Assembly: GCF_025499515.1 (NCBI RefSeq)
Contig: NZ_JAMKFA010000007.1
Span: 1-64,000, forward strand
DNA length: 64,000 nt
From: Flavobacterium odoriferum
GTDB lineage: Bacteria; Bacteroidota; Bacteroidia; Flavobacteriales; Flavobacteriaceae
Reading direction: 5' to 3'
A program made the translations under genes and the position numbers. Below are positions 8,136 through 15,800 of the stretch, in pieces (the stretch's first letter is position 1; every line of letters begins with the position of its first letter). The notes under the pieces are model-generated. The model was not told the origin of the DNA. It was given only the letters and a program-made list of their open reading frames with translations, and did not search any database.

Positions 8136-8942
8136 TTACTTTAGAAATTTTCTACCTTCAACATTTTCCAAAATGCTCATTTGCTGAATTGCAATACGAT
8201 TAAGTTTGATTAATCGTTCTTTCTGCAGAATATTTTCATCAATCAAAACGGCGTTTAAATTTTCCATATTACTCAAACAAATCAATTCATTAATAGTTGC
8301 ATAATCACGCATATTCCCTTTTAAATCTGGATTTTGTTCACGCCATTCTTTAGCAGTTATACCAAAAAGTGCCACGTTCAACACATCGGCTTCATTAGCA
8401 TAAACTAATGCAGTTTGTTGCATTGTTAATTCTTGTGGAATTAAATTTTGTTTAATGGCATCGGTATGAATGCGATAATTAATTTTTGCTAATTCTCTTT
8501 TTGCAGACCAACCAATTTGCTTTTGTTCTTCTTCTTTTAGGCGTTGAAACTCTTTAACTAAATAAAGTTCAAATTCAACAGAAATCCAACTTGCAAATTT
8601 AAAAGCGATATCTCTTTGTGCGTAAGTTCCGCCATACCTGCCTGATTTTGAAATAAATCCAACTGCATTGGTTGATGTTATCCATTTTTGAGGTGACATT
8701 GTAAAAGCGTTTAATCCAGCTTCTTTTTTAAACCCCTCGAATTCGAGGGGTTTAAAATTTGGATTGTGTATAACTTCCCAAAGACCTAAAAATTCAATGG
8801 TATTTCTATTTCGCATCCAATTACCGATAGCGGCACTAGGATCATCAGTTTTATATTTTGCAATGTCAGTGATTGAAATATAATCATTTTCACTACTCTT
8901 GATGATTGCTACCTGGGTTTCTTTTACGTTTATTTTAGCCAT
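8136..8942 (-). CDS. KilA-N domain protein
   Basis: 268 residues. The N-terminal 120 or so are a KilA-N domain (YISITDIAKYKTDDPSAAIGNWMRNRNT at 21-48, then FASWISVEFELYLVKEFQRLKEEE), a predicted DNA-binding fold shared by phage and large DNA virus proteins. The second half is helical (AKINYRIHTDAI..., ALFGITAKEWREQNPD) with no further domain I recognise. Such genes are usually phage-derived or travel with mobile DNA, which fits its place between the two phoH 3' ends. Residues 63-72 are encoded by a perfect palindrome. Confidence 0.85.
   Translation of the reverse strand: MAKINVKETQVAIIKSSENDYISITDIAKYKTDDPSAAIGNWMRNRNTIEFLGLWEVIHNPNFKPLEFEGFKKEAGLNAFTMSPQKWITSTNAVGFISKSGRYGGTYAQRDIAFKFASWISVEFELYLVKEFQRLKEEEQKQIGWSAKRELAKINYRIHTDAIKQNLIPQELTMQQTALVYANEADVLNVALFGITAKEWREQNPDLKGNMRDYATINELICLSNMENLNAVLIDENILQKERLIKLNRIAIQQMSILENVEGRKFLK
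8726..8757. repeat. 32-bp perfect palindrome inside the KilA-N gene
   Basis: The sequence is symmetric about 8741/8742 for 16 bases on each side, with CCCCTCGAATTCGAGGGG at the centre and TTTTAAA/TTTAAAA outside. It encodes FKPLEFEGFK (63-72). It could form a cruciform or be a binding site. Confidence 0.9.
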
Positions 8943-9000
8943 GTCCTTATGGATAAGAGATAATTTTAATCGTTTTGTTTCCTTGGTTTAAATAGCTGAA

Positions 9001-9648
9001 TTATTCTAAAAAATTATTACTAACTATCCCATATTTAATTCCACATGCTTTCATAAAGTCTTTTATCAAATCTAACATTTTCTTTGCTTCTGGTAAGCTA
9101 GAAATTGTATTGATATTTATAATTGTTTTATCCATGGGCAATTGAGAAAAATGATGACATTCAAAACAGATCTCAAAATAAGAAACAACTTTATCCTCAG
9201 CATCCAAAAATAAAATTGCGTTTCTAGGTTCATAACAACCATATGCATAAAGAGTATAAGTTTCTGGCAACTTATCATATTTTAATTTATAATTAATCAA
9301 AATATGACTTAAGCTATCTATTTGATTTTGATTTAATTCAATCTTTTCAATTGCTATATACTTGTACTCTTGCTTAGGTAATTTATATGTTTTCACCACA
9401 TTCAAACCCCAGCCAACTAAATCAACACTATCCTTTTTAAGCATATCATCTTCTTCATCTTCAAACACCGCATATGGACTAGGAAATGCAACTAAAACAA
9501 CTTTTTTTGCTTCACTAAATGGAAATGTAGCTCTACGTTCTTCAACAGTTTTTTTTCCATACAAACCCCATTTTATTTTAGAGCTTTGAGAATAACTACT
9601 CAATCCTAGAAAAAGAAAAAACAATAATAAATATCGATTTCTAATCAT
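9001..9648 (-). CDS. Secreted hypothetical protein
   Basis: 215 residues from the ATG at 9648 (MIRNRYLLLFF); the frame is open further up but that start would lie inside phoH and precede the signal peptide by nine residues. Hydrophobic 5-18 ending SSYSQ is a signal peptide. Two Cys pairs are seen (YGCYE and CFECHH). I do not recognise the family. Its ATG overlaps the phoH stop by eight bases (ATGATTAG), so it may be translated by coupling to phoH. Confidence 0.7.
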   Translation of the reverse strand: MIRNRYLLLFFLFLGLSSYSQSSKIKWGLYGKKTVEERRATFPFSEAKKVVLVAFPSPYAVFEDEEDDMLKKDSVDLVGWGLNVVKTYKLPKQEYKYIAIEKIELNQNQIDSLSHILINYKLKYDKLPETYTLYAYGCYEPRNAILFLDAEDKVVSYFEICFECHHFSQLPMDKTIININTISSLPEAKKMLDLIKDFMKACGIKYGIVSNNFLE

Positions 9649-10594
9649 TATTCTCAATACTCTTATATGCATCAATAATTTTCTTCACTAATCTGTGACG
9701 CACGATATCTTTATCATCTAAATAGATAATTCCTACGCCTTCTACATCTTTTAAAATCAGAATCGCTTCTTTTAAACCAGAAATCGTTCTTCGGGGTAAA
9801 TCCACCTGACCTGGGTCGCCTGTAATCATAAATTTGGCATTTTTTCCCATACGCGTTAAGAACATTTTCATTTGGGAATGCGTGGTATTTTGTGCTTCAT
9901 CCAAAATAACAAAGGCATTATCTAAGGTACGACCACGCATAAAAGCCAAGGGTGCTATTTGAATAATTCCTTTTAAAATATAATCTTCCAAGGTCTGTGG
10001 CGGTAACATATCGCGTAATGCATCATATAAAGGTTGCATGTAGGGATCTAGCTTTTCCTTCATATCTCCTGGAAGAAATCCTAAATTTTCACCTGCTTCT
10101 ACCGCAGGACGCGTTAAAATAATTCGTTTGACTTGTTTCTCTTTCAAAGCTTTCACCGCCATAGCCACACCCGTGTAGGTTTTTCCTGTTCCGGCTGGAC
10201 CGATAGCAAACACCATATCGTTTTTGTGAATGGTATCCACTAATTTTTGTTGATTAGGCGTCATCGCTTTAATTAGCTTACCTCCTATTCCATGCACTAA
10301 AATTTTATCTCTGTCGTGCATGTGTTCGGCGTCATGTTGATGACTTGTTTCTAAAACCCTCAAAATAACATTATCATCAATACTGTTGTAACGCGTAAAG
10401 TGATTCATTAATCTTCTGAAGCGATTTTCAAACTCATCCAAGATTTCAGGCTCACCATACGCTTTAAGAGTAGTTCCTCGTGCTACGATTTTAAGTTTTG
10501 GATAATACTTCTTAATGGATTCAAGATGAGCATCTTGTGCACCCCAAAACTCTTTTGGAGCGATGTCGGTTAATTCAATTACTCTTTCGTTCAA
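9641..10594 (-). CDS. PhoH family ATPase
   Basis: 317 residues if read from the TTG at 10594, giving MNERVIELTDIAPKEFWGA as family members usually begin. A further upstream TTG at 10648 would lie before the predicted transcription start, and no ATG lies between. PhoH proteins are cytoplasmic P-loop ATPases linked to phosphate stress and RNA metabolism. Walker A is GPAGTGKTY, Walker B is AFVILDEAQNT, and TGDPGQVDLP follows. The residues before the ATPase (about 1-110) look like the KH-like part of PhoH-L. Divergent from the SAM hydrolase gene. Confidence 0.93.
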   Translation of the reverse strand: MNERVIELTDIAPKEFWGAQDAHLESIKKYYPKLKIVARGTTLKAYGEPEILDEFENRFRRLMNHFTRYNSIDDNVILRVLETSHQHDAEHMHDRDKILVHGIGGKLIKAMTPNQQKLVDTIHKNDMVFAIGPAGTGKTYTGVAMAVKALKEKQVKRIILTRPAVEAGENLGFLPGDMKEKLDPYMQPLYDALRDMLPPQTLEDYILKGIIQIAPLAFMRGRTLDNAFVILDEAQNTTHSQMKMFLTRMGKNAKFMITGDPGQVDLPRRTISGLKEAILILKDVEGVGIIYLDDKDIVRHRLVKKIIDAYKSIENND

Positions 10595-10649
10595 AGGCTT
10601 TCTTTTTTTAATTATTTTTGAAACGCTAAAATTATAGTAGCTTTGCAAT

Positions 10650-10682
10650 CAAATTTAGTAAAAACTACTGTTGGATTTCAAA
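10650..10682 (-). promoter_or_regulatory. Promoter of phoH
   Basis: On the minus strand TTTG (10682-10679), 21 bases, then TAAATTTG (10657-10650), a full match to TAnnTTTG. The start of transcription would be near 10643, which decides in favour of the TTG at 10594 as the start codon. Confidence 0.6.
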
Positions 10683-10700
10683 TAAGTTATAAACAAAAAA

Positions 10701-11528
10701 ATGTCAATAATTACGCTAATTACCGATTTTGGACACAAAGACTACTTCGTAGGTGCTTTGAAAGGCAAAATTCTGTCGGAACAAAAAGAGGCTGTTATTG
10801 TTGATATTTCGCACGAAATTGACTTATTCAACACATTAGAAGCAAGTTACTGTATTGAAGCCGCTTATTCTAATTTCCCAAAAGGAACTATTCATATTAT
10901 AGGTGTCGATAGCGAACGCGTGGGCGATACCCAACATATTGCGATGCAATGGGACGACCATTACTTTATTTGTGCCGATAATGGCATCTTGAATACCTTA
11001 ATTCAGAAAAAAATCCCACAGAAAATTGTTGCTATTACTATTCACGACCGATTGAATACCGATGTAAGTGATATGGATGTTTTTGCAGCCGTGGCTTGTC
11101 ATATTTCGAGAGGTGGTTTGCTGAATGTAATTGGAAAGGAAATTCAATCCTTGAAATCAGTTAGTGTATTGACTTCATCTGTTTCCGATGATTTAGCCGA
11201 AATAAAAGGACAAATCGTGTATATCGATTCGTTTGGAAATTGCGTTACTAATATTTCGCAAAAGCAATTTAACGATACGGTTAGAGGTAGAAAATTTGAA
11301 ATCATCATTAAAAATAAAAAGATAACCCGTTTACACAAAAGCTATTCCGATTTTCTAGTTTCTGATACGAAGCAACTGAAAGATTTAGAAGGCGACTTCT
11401 TGGCTTTGTTCAACGAAAATGGTTATTTAGAAATTGCTATTTACAAGAGTAATCCTAAAACAGTGGGTTCTGCAGCTACGTTATTAGGATTGCATTTTAG
11501 AGATAGTATTTCGGTAAAATTTAAATAA
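10701..11528 (+). CDS. SAM hydrolase (S-adenosyl-L-methionine hydroxide adenosyltransferase)
   Basis: 275 residues, the usual length of the DUF62/duf-62 family, which splits SAM into adenosine and methionine using water. The N-terminal ITLITDFGHKDYFVGALKG is diagnostic; the Asp of TDFG and the later DNGIL (near 93) are typical of the active site, and the C-terminal barrel carries VYIDSFGNCVTNI (near 173). Soluble, no signal peptide. The monooxygenase-like gene follows after 9 bases, suggesting an operon. Confidence 0.92.
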   Translation: MSIITLITDFGHKDYFVGALKGKILSEQKEAVIVDISHEIDLFNTLEASYCIEAAYSNFPKGTIHIIGVDSERVGDTQHIAMQWDDHYFICADNGILNTLIQKKIPQKIVAITIHDRLNTDVSDMDVFAAVACHISRGGLLNVIGKEIQSLKSVSVLTSSVSDDLAEIKGQIVYIDSFGNCVTNISQKQFNDTVRGRKFEIIIKNKKITRLHKSYSDFLVSDTKQLKDLEGDFLALFNENGYLEIAIYKSNPKTVGSAATLLGLHFRDSISVKFK

Positions 11529-11537
11529 AACAAGACT

Positions 11538-11834
11538 ATGTTCATAAGAATTGTAAAAATGCGTTTTCAAGAAGATAAAATCGAAGCTTTTTTAAATAAT
11601 TTTGAAGAAGTGAAACACCACATACGAAACTTCGATGGAAACCGTTTCTTAGAATTGTATCAAGACAAAAACGACAAACGCATTTTCTTTACCTATAGTT
11701 ATTGGGAAAACGAAGAAGCTTTAGAAAAGTATAGAAAATCGGCTTTGTTTGATGGCGTTTGGACTTATACCAAAACTTTATTTAGCGACAAACCTGAAGC
11801 TTGGAGTGTTGATAGATTAGTTACTTTGAGTTAG
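11538..11834 (+). CDS. Antibiotic biosynthesis monooxygenase-like protein
   Basis: 98 residues forming one ABM-type ferredoxin-like domain: MFIRIVKMRFQEDKIEAFLNNF, then FLELYQDKNDKRIFFTYSYWENEEALEKYRKS and the closing W. Family members act as dimeric quinol monooxygenases or heme-degrading enzymes, but many are of unknown substrate. Closely follows the SAM hydrolase gene. Confidence 0.85.
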   Translation: MFIRIVKMRFQEDKIEAFLNNFEEVKHHIRNFDGNRFLELYQDKNDKRIFFTYSYWENEEALEKYRKSALFDGVWTYTKTLFSDKPEAWSVDRLVTLS

Positions 11835-11890
11835 GAGTTAGGAGATGGAAGTTGGGAGAAAAACCTGAAACTTGAAACCTGAAACAAAAA
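11831..11890. repeat. Short-word tract before gldF
   Basis: The bases repeat related words of 8-10 bases (GAGTTAGGAGTTAGGAGATGG, then CCTGAAACTTGAAACCTGAAAC read as shorter units). Similar but not identical tracts occur at several other gene borders in the window. Confidence 0.5.
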
Positions 11891-11900
11891 TAAAAAACAA

Positions 11901-12626
11901 ATGAAAGCATTATTATTACGAGAAATAAAATCCTTTTTTGGTTCGCCGATTGGATATTTAGTCATCGGGATTTTTCTTTTACTCAACGGATTATTTCTTT
12001 GGGTTTTTGAAGGCGAATTCAACATATTAAACTCGGGTTTTGCCGATATGAGTCCGTTTTTCAAACTTGCTCCATGGATTTTAATTTTCTTAATTCCTGC
12101 CGTAACCATGCGCAGTTTTTCGGATGAGAAAAAACAAGGAACAATTGAGTTGTTGTTTACCAAACCGCTTTCTAATTGGGATATCGTAAATGGAAAATTC
12201 TTAGGCGCCTTAGTTTTAATCATTTTAGCGATTGTTCCTACTATTATTTATGTGTTGACAATTTCGCATTTTGGAAATCCGCAAGGCAATATTGACATGG
12301 GAAGTACACTTGGTTCGTATTTCGGATTGTTGTTCTTAATTGCAGCTTACACGGCGATTGGAATTTTTGCTTCTACTTTATCAGACAATCAAATTGTGGC
12401 ATTCATTATTGCGGTTTTTTGTTGTTTCTTTTTCTATTTCGGATTTGATGGAATTGCTTCTTTCCTTGGAAATTACAGTTCAATGTTTGCTGCTTTAGGA
12501 ATGGATTATCACTTTAAAAGTATGAGTCGCGGTGTATTAGACACGCGCGATATTGTGTACTTTGTGAGTGTGACGTTTTTATTTTTATCGGCAACGGTTT
12601 ATCAACTTAAATCTTTGAAATGGTAA
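11901..12626 (+). CDS. gldF: Gliding motility ABC transporter permease GldF
   Basis: 241 residues with about six membrane helices (20-42, 55-75, 98-122, 135-155, 168-190, 215-235). The ABC-2 type permease pattern MKALLLREIKSFFGSPIGYLVIG and FSDEKKQGTIELLFTKPLSNWDIVNGKF near 70-95 match GldF, the membrane part of the GldA-GldF-GldG transporter described in Flavobacterium johnsoniae. The ATPase gldA is not next to it here, as is usual. gldG overlaps its stop codon. Confidence 0.95.
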   Translation: MKALLLREIKSFFGSPIGYLVIGIFLLLNGLFLWVFEGEFNILNSGFADMSPFFKLAPWILIFLIPAVTMRSFSDEKKQGTIELLFTKPLSNWDIVNGKFLGALVLIILAIVPTIIYVLTISHFGNPQGNIDMGSTLGSYFGLLFLIAAYTAIGIFASTLSDNQIVAFIIAVFCCFFFYFGFDGIASFLGNYSSMFAALGMDYHFKSMSRGVLDTRDIVYFVSVTFLFLSATVYQLKSLKW

Positions 12627-14308
12627 TGAAGGAGAACAAATCAAAAGCTTTAAAGCAATTAGGAATTGTATTTTTAGCAATCATCGTTATCAATTTAATC
12701 AGCAACTTCTTTTTCAAGCGTTTCGACTTAACACAAGATAAACGTTATACCTTATCGGAGACCACTTTAAATATTATTGAAAGTGTGGATAGTCCGTTAT
12801 ATATTGAAGTGTATTTGGAAGGGAATTTTCCACCAGAATTCAAACGTTTACAAAACGAAACGAAACAACTTTTAGAAGAATTCACAGCTTATAATTCAAA
12901 CATCATTTTCAACTTCAAAAATCCGATTGAAAAAGAGGAAACGCGAGTAGAAAAAATGAAAGAATTCTACGCGAAAGGTATGCAACCGTTAAGCATCACG
13001 GTAGAAGACAAAGGAAAACAATCGCAAGAAGTAGTTTTCCCTTGGGCACAAGCAACATATGGTGATAGATTCACGAAAGTGGCGTTATTGAAAAACTTAA
13101 TGGGAGCTTCAACCGAGCAAAAAGTGATTAGTTCGGTGCAGCATTTGGAATTTGGTTTTGCGGAAGCTATCAATAAAATTTCGAAAGAAAAACAAAAGAA
13201 AATCGCCGTAATCAAAGGTAACGGAGAAGTGTTAGAACCTTTCATGGCCGATTTCTTAAGAACGGTTAAAGAAAGTTATTACATCGGACCTTTTACATTA
13301 GATTCAGTAGCAAAACAACCTACTCAAACTTTAGAAGCGCTTAAAAAATACGATTTAGCCGTAATTGCAAAACCAACAGAAACGTTCACTGAAGAAGAAA
13401 AACAAGTGTTAGACCAATTCATCATGAATGGTGGAAAAACCTTGTGGTTAGTTGATGCCGTTTCAGCTGATATGGACAGTTTGTACAACGAAACCGGTAC
13501 GATTTTAGCATCGCAACGCGAATTGAATTTGACTGATATGTTCTTTAAATATGGTATCAGAATCAATCCGTTATTGGTAAAAGATGAATATGCAACGCCT
13601 ATTAAATTAGCATCAGGAAATCAAGGAAGCGAAACCCAAATGCAAGAGTATACTTGGAAATTTGCTCCGTTTATCTATCCAACTTCTACCAACCCGATTG
13701 TGAAAAACATGGAAGGGATTAAGTTTGAATTTGCTTCTCCAATTGAAATCCTGAAAAACGATATCAAGAAAACGGTTTTATTGAGTTCGTCTGAATATTC
13801 GAAAACCATTGGAACACCTACACCTATTTCTTTAGAAATGGTAACTGAAGAAACCACGCCTGAAGAATACGAAGGTAAAGGCTTACTTCCAGTAGCTGTT
13901 TTAATGGAAGGAAAATTCAAATCGATGTATCAAAATCGCGTACTTCCTTTCAAAGATAATTCGTTCCAAGCGACTGGAAAAGACAATAAAATGATTGTGA
14001 TTTCGGATGGAGATGTAATTAAAAACCAGTTAGACAAAGGCGTACCATTAGAATTAGGTTTCGACAAGTGGACGAATCAATTATATGGTAACAAAGAGTT
14101 CTTAATGAACTGCGTAAATTACCTTTTAGACGACAACGGACTTATTAACATCCGAAGCAAAGATGTTGATTTACCACTTTTAAACAAGGAAGAAGTGTAT
14201 AAAAATTATACCATGGCACAAATGGTAACTGTCGGATTACCAATAGTTATTTTAGCTATCTTTGGGTTTTTATTCACTTTCTTACGCAAAAGAAAATACA
14301 GCCGTTAG
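12620..14308 (+). CDS. gldG: Gliding motility ABC transporter substrate-binding protein GldG
   Basis: 562 residues: a membrane helix near 14-30, a large extracytoplasmic part beginning with the FDLTQDKRYTLSE motif (36-48) typical of the GldG/ABC_transp_aux family, and a C-terminal helix near 535-555 followed by RKRKYSR. It works with GldF. The ATG at 12620 overlaps the gldF stop; a second in-frame ATG at 12626 shares one base with that stop and is an equally good start. Translation coupling is likely. Confidence 0.95.
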   Translation: MVMKENKSKALKQLGIVFLAIIVINLISNFFFKRFDLTQDKRYTLSETTLNIIESVDSPLYIEVYLEGNFPPEFKRLQNETKQLLEEFTAYNSNIIFNFKNPIEKEETRVEKMKEFYAKGMQPLSITVEDKGKQSQEVVFPWAQATYGDRFTKVALLKNLMGASTEQKVISSVQHLEFGFAEAINKISKEKQKKIAVIKGNGEVLEPFMADFLRTVKESYYIGPFTLDSVAKQPTQTLEALKKYDLAVIAKPTETFTEEEKQVLDQFIMNGGKTLWLVDAVSADMDSLYNETGTILASQRELNLTDMFFKYGIRINPLLVKDEYATPIKLASGNQGSETQMQEYTWKFAPFIYPTSTNPIVKNMEGIKFEFASPIEILKNDIKKTVLLSSSEYSKTIGTPTPISLEMVTEETTPEEYEGKGLLPVAVLMEGKFKSMYQNRVLPFKDNSFQATGKDNKMIVISDGDVIKNQLDKGVPLELGFDKWTNQLYGNKEFLMNCVNYLLDDNGLINIRSKDVDLPLLNKEEVYKNYTMAQMVTVGLPIVILAIFGFLFTFLRKRKYSR

Positions 14309-14324
14309 TTGTTGATAATTTGTT

Positions 14325-14355
14325 TTTGCGTTTGAGTAGAATTAGAATATATTTG
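14325..14355 (+). promoter_or_regulatory. Promoter of dnaN
   Basis: TTTG (14325-14328), 19 bases, then TATATTTG (14348-14355), a full match to the Bacteroidetes housekeeping consensus, about 40 bases before the dnaN ATG. Confidence 0.7.
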
Positions 14356-14396
14356 TGAAATATAAAATCTAACTAACGATTTTAAAATACAAGATG

Positions 14397-15515
14397 ATGA
14401 AGTTTATAGTATCGAGTTCGTATTTATTAAAACAATTACAAGTTTTAGGTAGTGTTATCAACAGTAGCAATACTTTACCAATTCTTGACAATTTCCTTTT
14501 TGAATTAGACAATAATTTATTAAAAGTTTCTGCTTCAGATTTAGAAACCACCATGACTGCTACGTTAGAAATTGATTCTACAAGTCAAGGAAGTGTTGCT
14601 ATTCCAGCTAAACTTTTGTTAGATATCTTAAAAACATTTCCAGAACAACCATTAACTTTTACCGTTGAAGACAATTCGACTGTAGAAATTAGTTCTAACT
14701 CTGGAAAATATGCAATTGCTTACGCACCAGGAGAAGAATTCCCTAAAGCCGTAGTTTTAGATGATCCTTCAAAAACATTAGTTCCTGCGGAAGTATTAGC
14801 AACTGCAGTAAGCAAAACAATCTTCGCTGCTGGAAACGATGATTTACGCCCTGTAATGAGTGGTGTTTTCTTCCAATTTTCACCAGAAGGATTAATTTTC
14901 GTAGCAACAGACGCTCACAAATTAGTAAAATATGCACGCACCGATGTAAAAGCATCTCAAGTAGCAGATTTTATTATGCCAAAGAAACCTTTAAACATTT
15001 TAAAAGGAATTTTAGGTGCATCTGATTCAGAAGTTTCAATCGAATATAACGATTCAAACGCGACGTTCTCTTTTGAGAATTATGTATTGACTTGTCGTTT
15101 AATCGATGGGAAATATCCAAACTACGAAGCGGTTATTCCAAAAGAAAATCCAAACAAGTTATTAATCAACAGAGTTCAGTTTTTAAACTCGGTTCGTCGT
15201 GTGGCTATCTTTGCTAACAAAACTACGCACCAAATTCGTTTAAAAATTGCAGGAACTGAATTGAATATATCAGCAGAAGATATCGATTATTCAAACAAAG
15301 CAGACGAGCGTTTAACTTGTGATTACCAAGGAGACGATATGCAAATCGGTTTCAACTCACGTTTCTTAACAGAAATGTTGAATAATTTATCAAGTGATGA
15401 AATCCAATTAGAAATGTCGATGCCAAACAGAGCTGGAATTTTAACTCCAGTAGACGGCTTAGATGAAGGCGAAACTGTTACTATGCTAGTAATGCCAGTA
15501 ATGTTGAGCAACTAA
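14397..15515 (+). CDS. dnaN: DNA polymerase III beta sliding clamp
   Basis: 372 residues starting MKFIVSSSYLLKQLQ; an ATG one codon upstream is also possible. Three repeated clamp domains of about 120 residues each are visible, with NTLPILDNFLF near 30, the GEEFPKA segment in domain 1, DAHKLVKY in domain 2, and the closing VMPVMLSN, which corresponds to the conserved MPMRL-type C-terminus. The clamp tethers DNA polymerase III to DNA. Transcribed alone between its own promoter and terminator. Confidence 0.97.
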   Translation: MKFIVSSSYLLKQLQVLGSVINSSNTLPILDNFLFELDNNLLKVSASDLETTMTATLEIDSTSQGSVAIPAKLLLDILKTFPEQPLTFTVEDNSTVEISSNSGKYAIAYAPGEEFPKAVVLDDPSKTLVPAEVLATAVSKTIFAAGNDDLRPVMSGVFFQFSPEGLIFVATDAHKLVKYARTDVKASQVADFIMPKKPLNILKGILGASDSEVSIEYNDSNATFSFENYVLTCRLIDGKYPNYEAVIPKENPNKLLINRVQFLNSVRRVAIFANKTTHQIRLKIAGTELNISAEDIDYSNKADERLTCDYQGDDMQIGFNSRFLTEMLNNLSSDEIQLEMSMPNRAGILTPVDGLDEGETVTMLVMPVMLSN

Positions 15516-15577
15516 TTTACAATATTTGATTTTACAGTATTAAATCTGAAAATCTTATAACCAACCCTAACTAACTT

Positions 15578-15613
15578 TAAAAACCACTTAGCTTCGGCTT
15601 TAGTGGTTTTTTA
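15578..15613 (+). terminator. Terminator of dnaN
   Basis: AAAACCACT (580-588 of the 15-kb stretch) pairs with AGTGGTTTT around a GCTTCGGCT core and is followed by T-rich sequence. Confidence 0.85.
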
Positions 15614-15639
15614 ATTTTTATTTAAACTCAAGGATTAAA

Positions 15640-15772
15640 TTTAAACGCAAAGAGGCAAAGTTTTTTCGCAAAGAACGCAAAAGAAAACTCGGTGTAACTT
15701 AGCGCTAAACTTTGTGTGACTTTGTGCTACTAAAAAAACTTCCAACTTCTAACTTCTAACTTCTGACTTTAA
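15640..15772. repeat. Short-word tracts before mnmE
   Basis: Two filler tracts: CGCAAAG-type words (AAACGCAAAGAGGCAAAG, CGCAAAGAACGCAAAAG, ending CTTTGTG words) and then a run of AACTTCT units (CTTCCAACTTCTAACTTC). No gene is seen. These resemble intergenic words common in Flavobacterium. Confidence 0.5.
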
Positions 15773-15774
15773 AT

Positions 15775-15782
15775 TATCTTTG
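15775..15782 (+). promoter_or_regulatory. -7 box of mnmE
   Basis: TATCTTTG, a full match to TAnnTTTG, 19 bases before the ATG at 15801. No good -33 element upstream, where the AACTTCT repeat lies. Confidence 0.45.
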
Positions 15783-15800
15783 CAGGATTAAATTTAGAAT

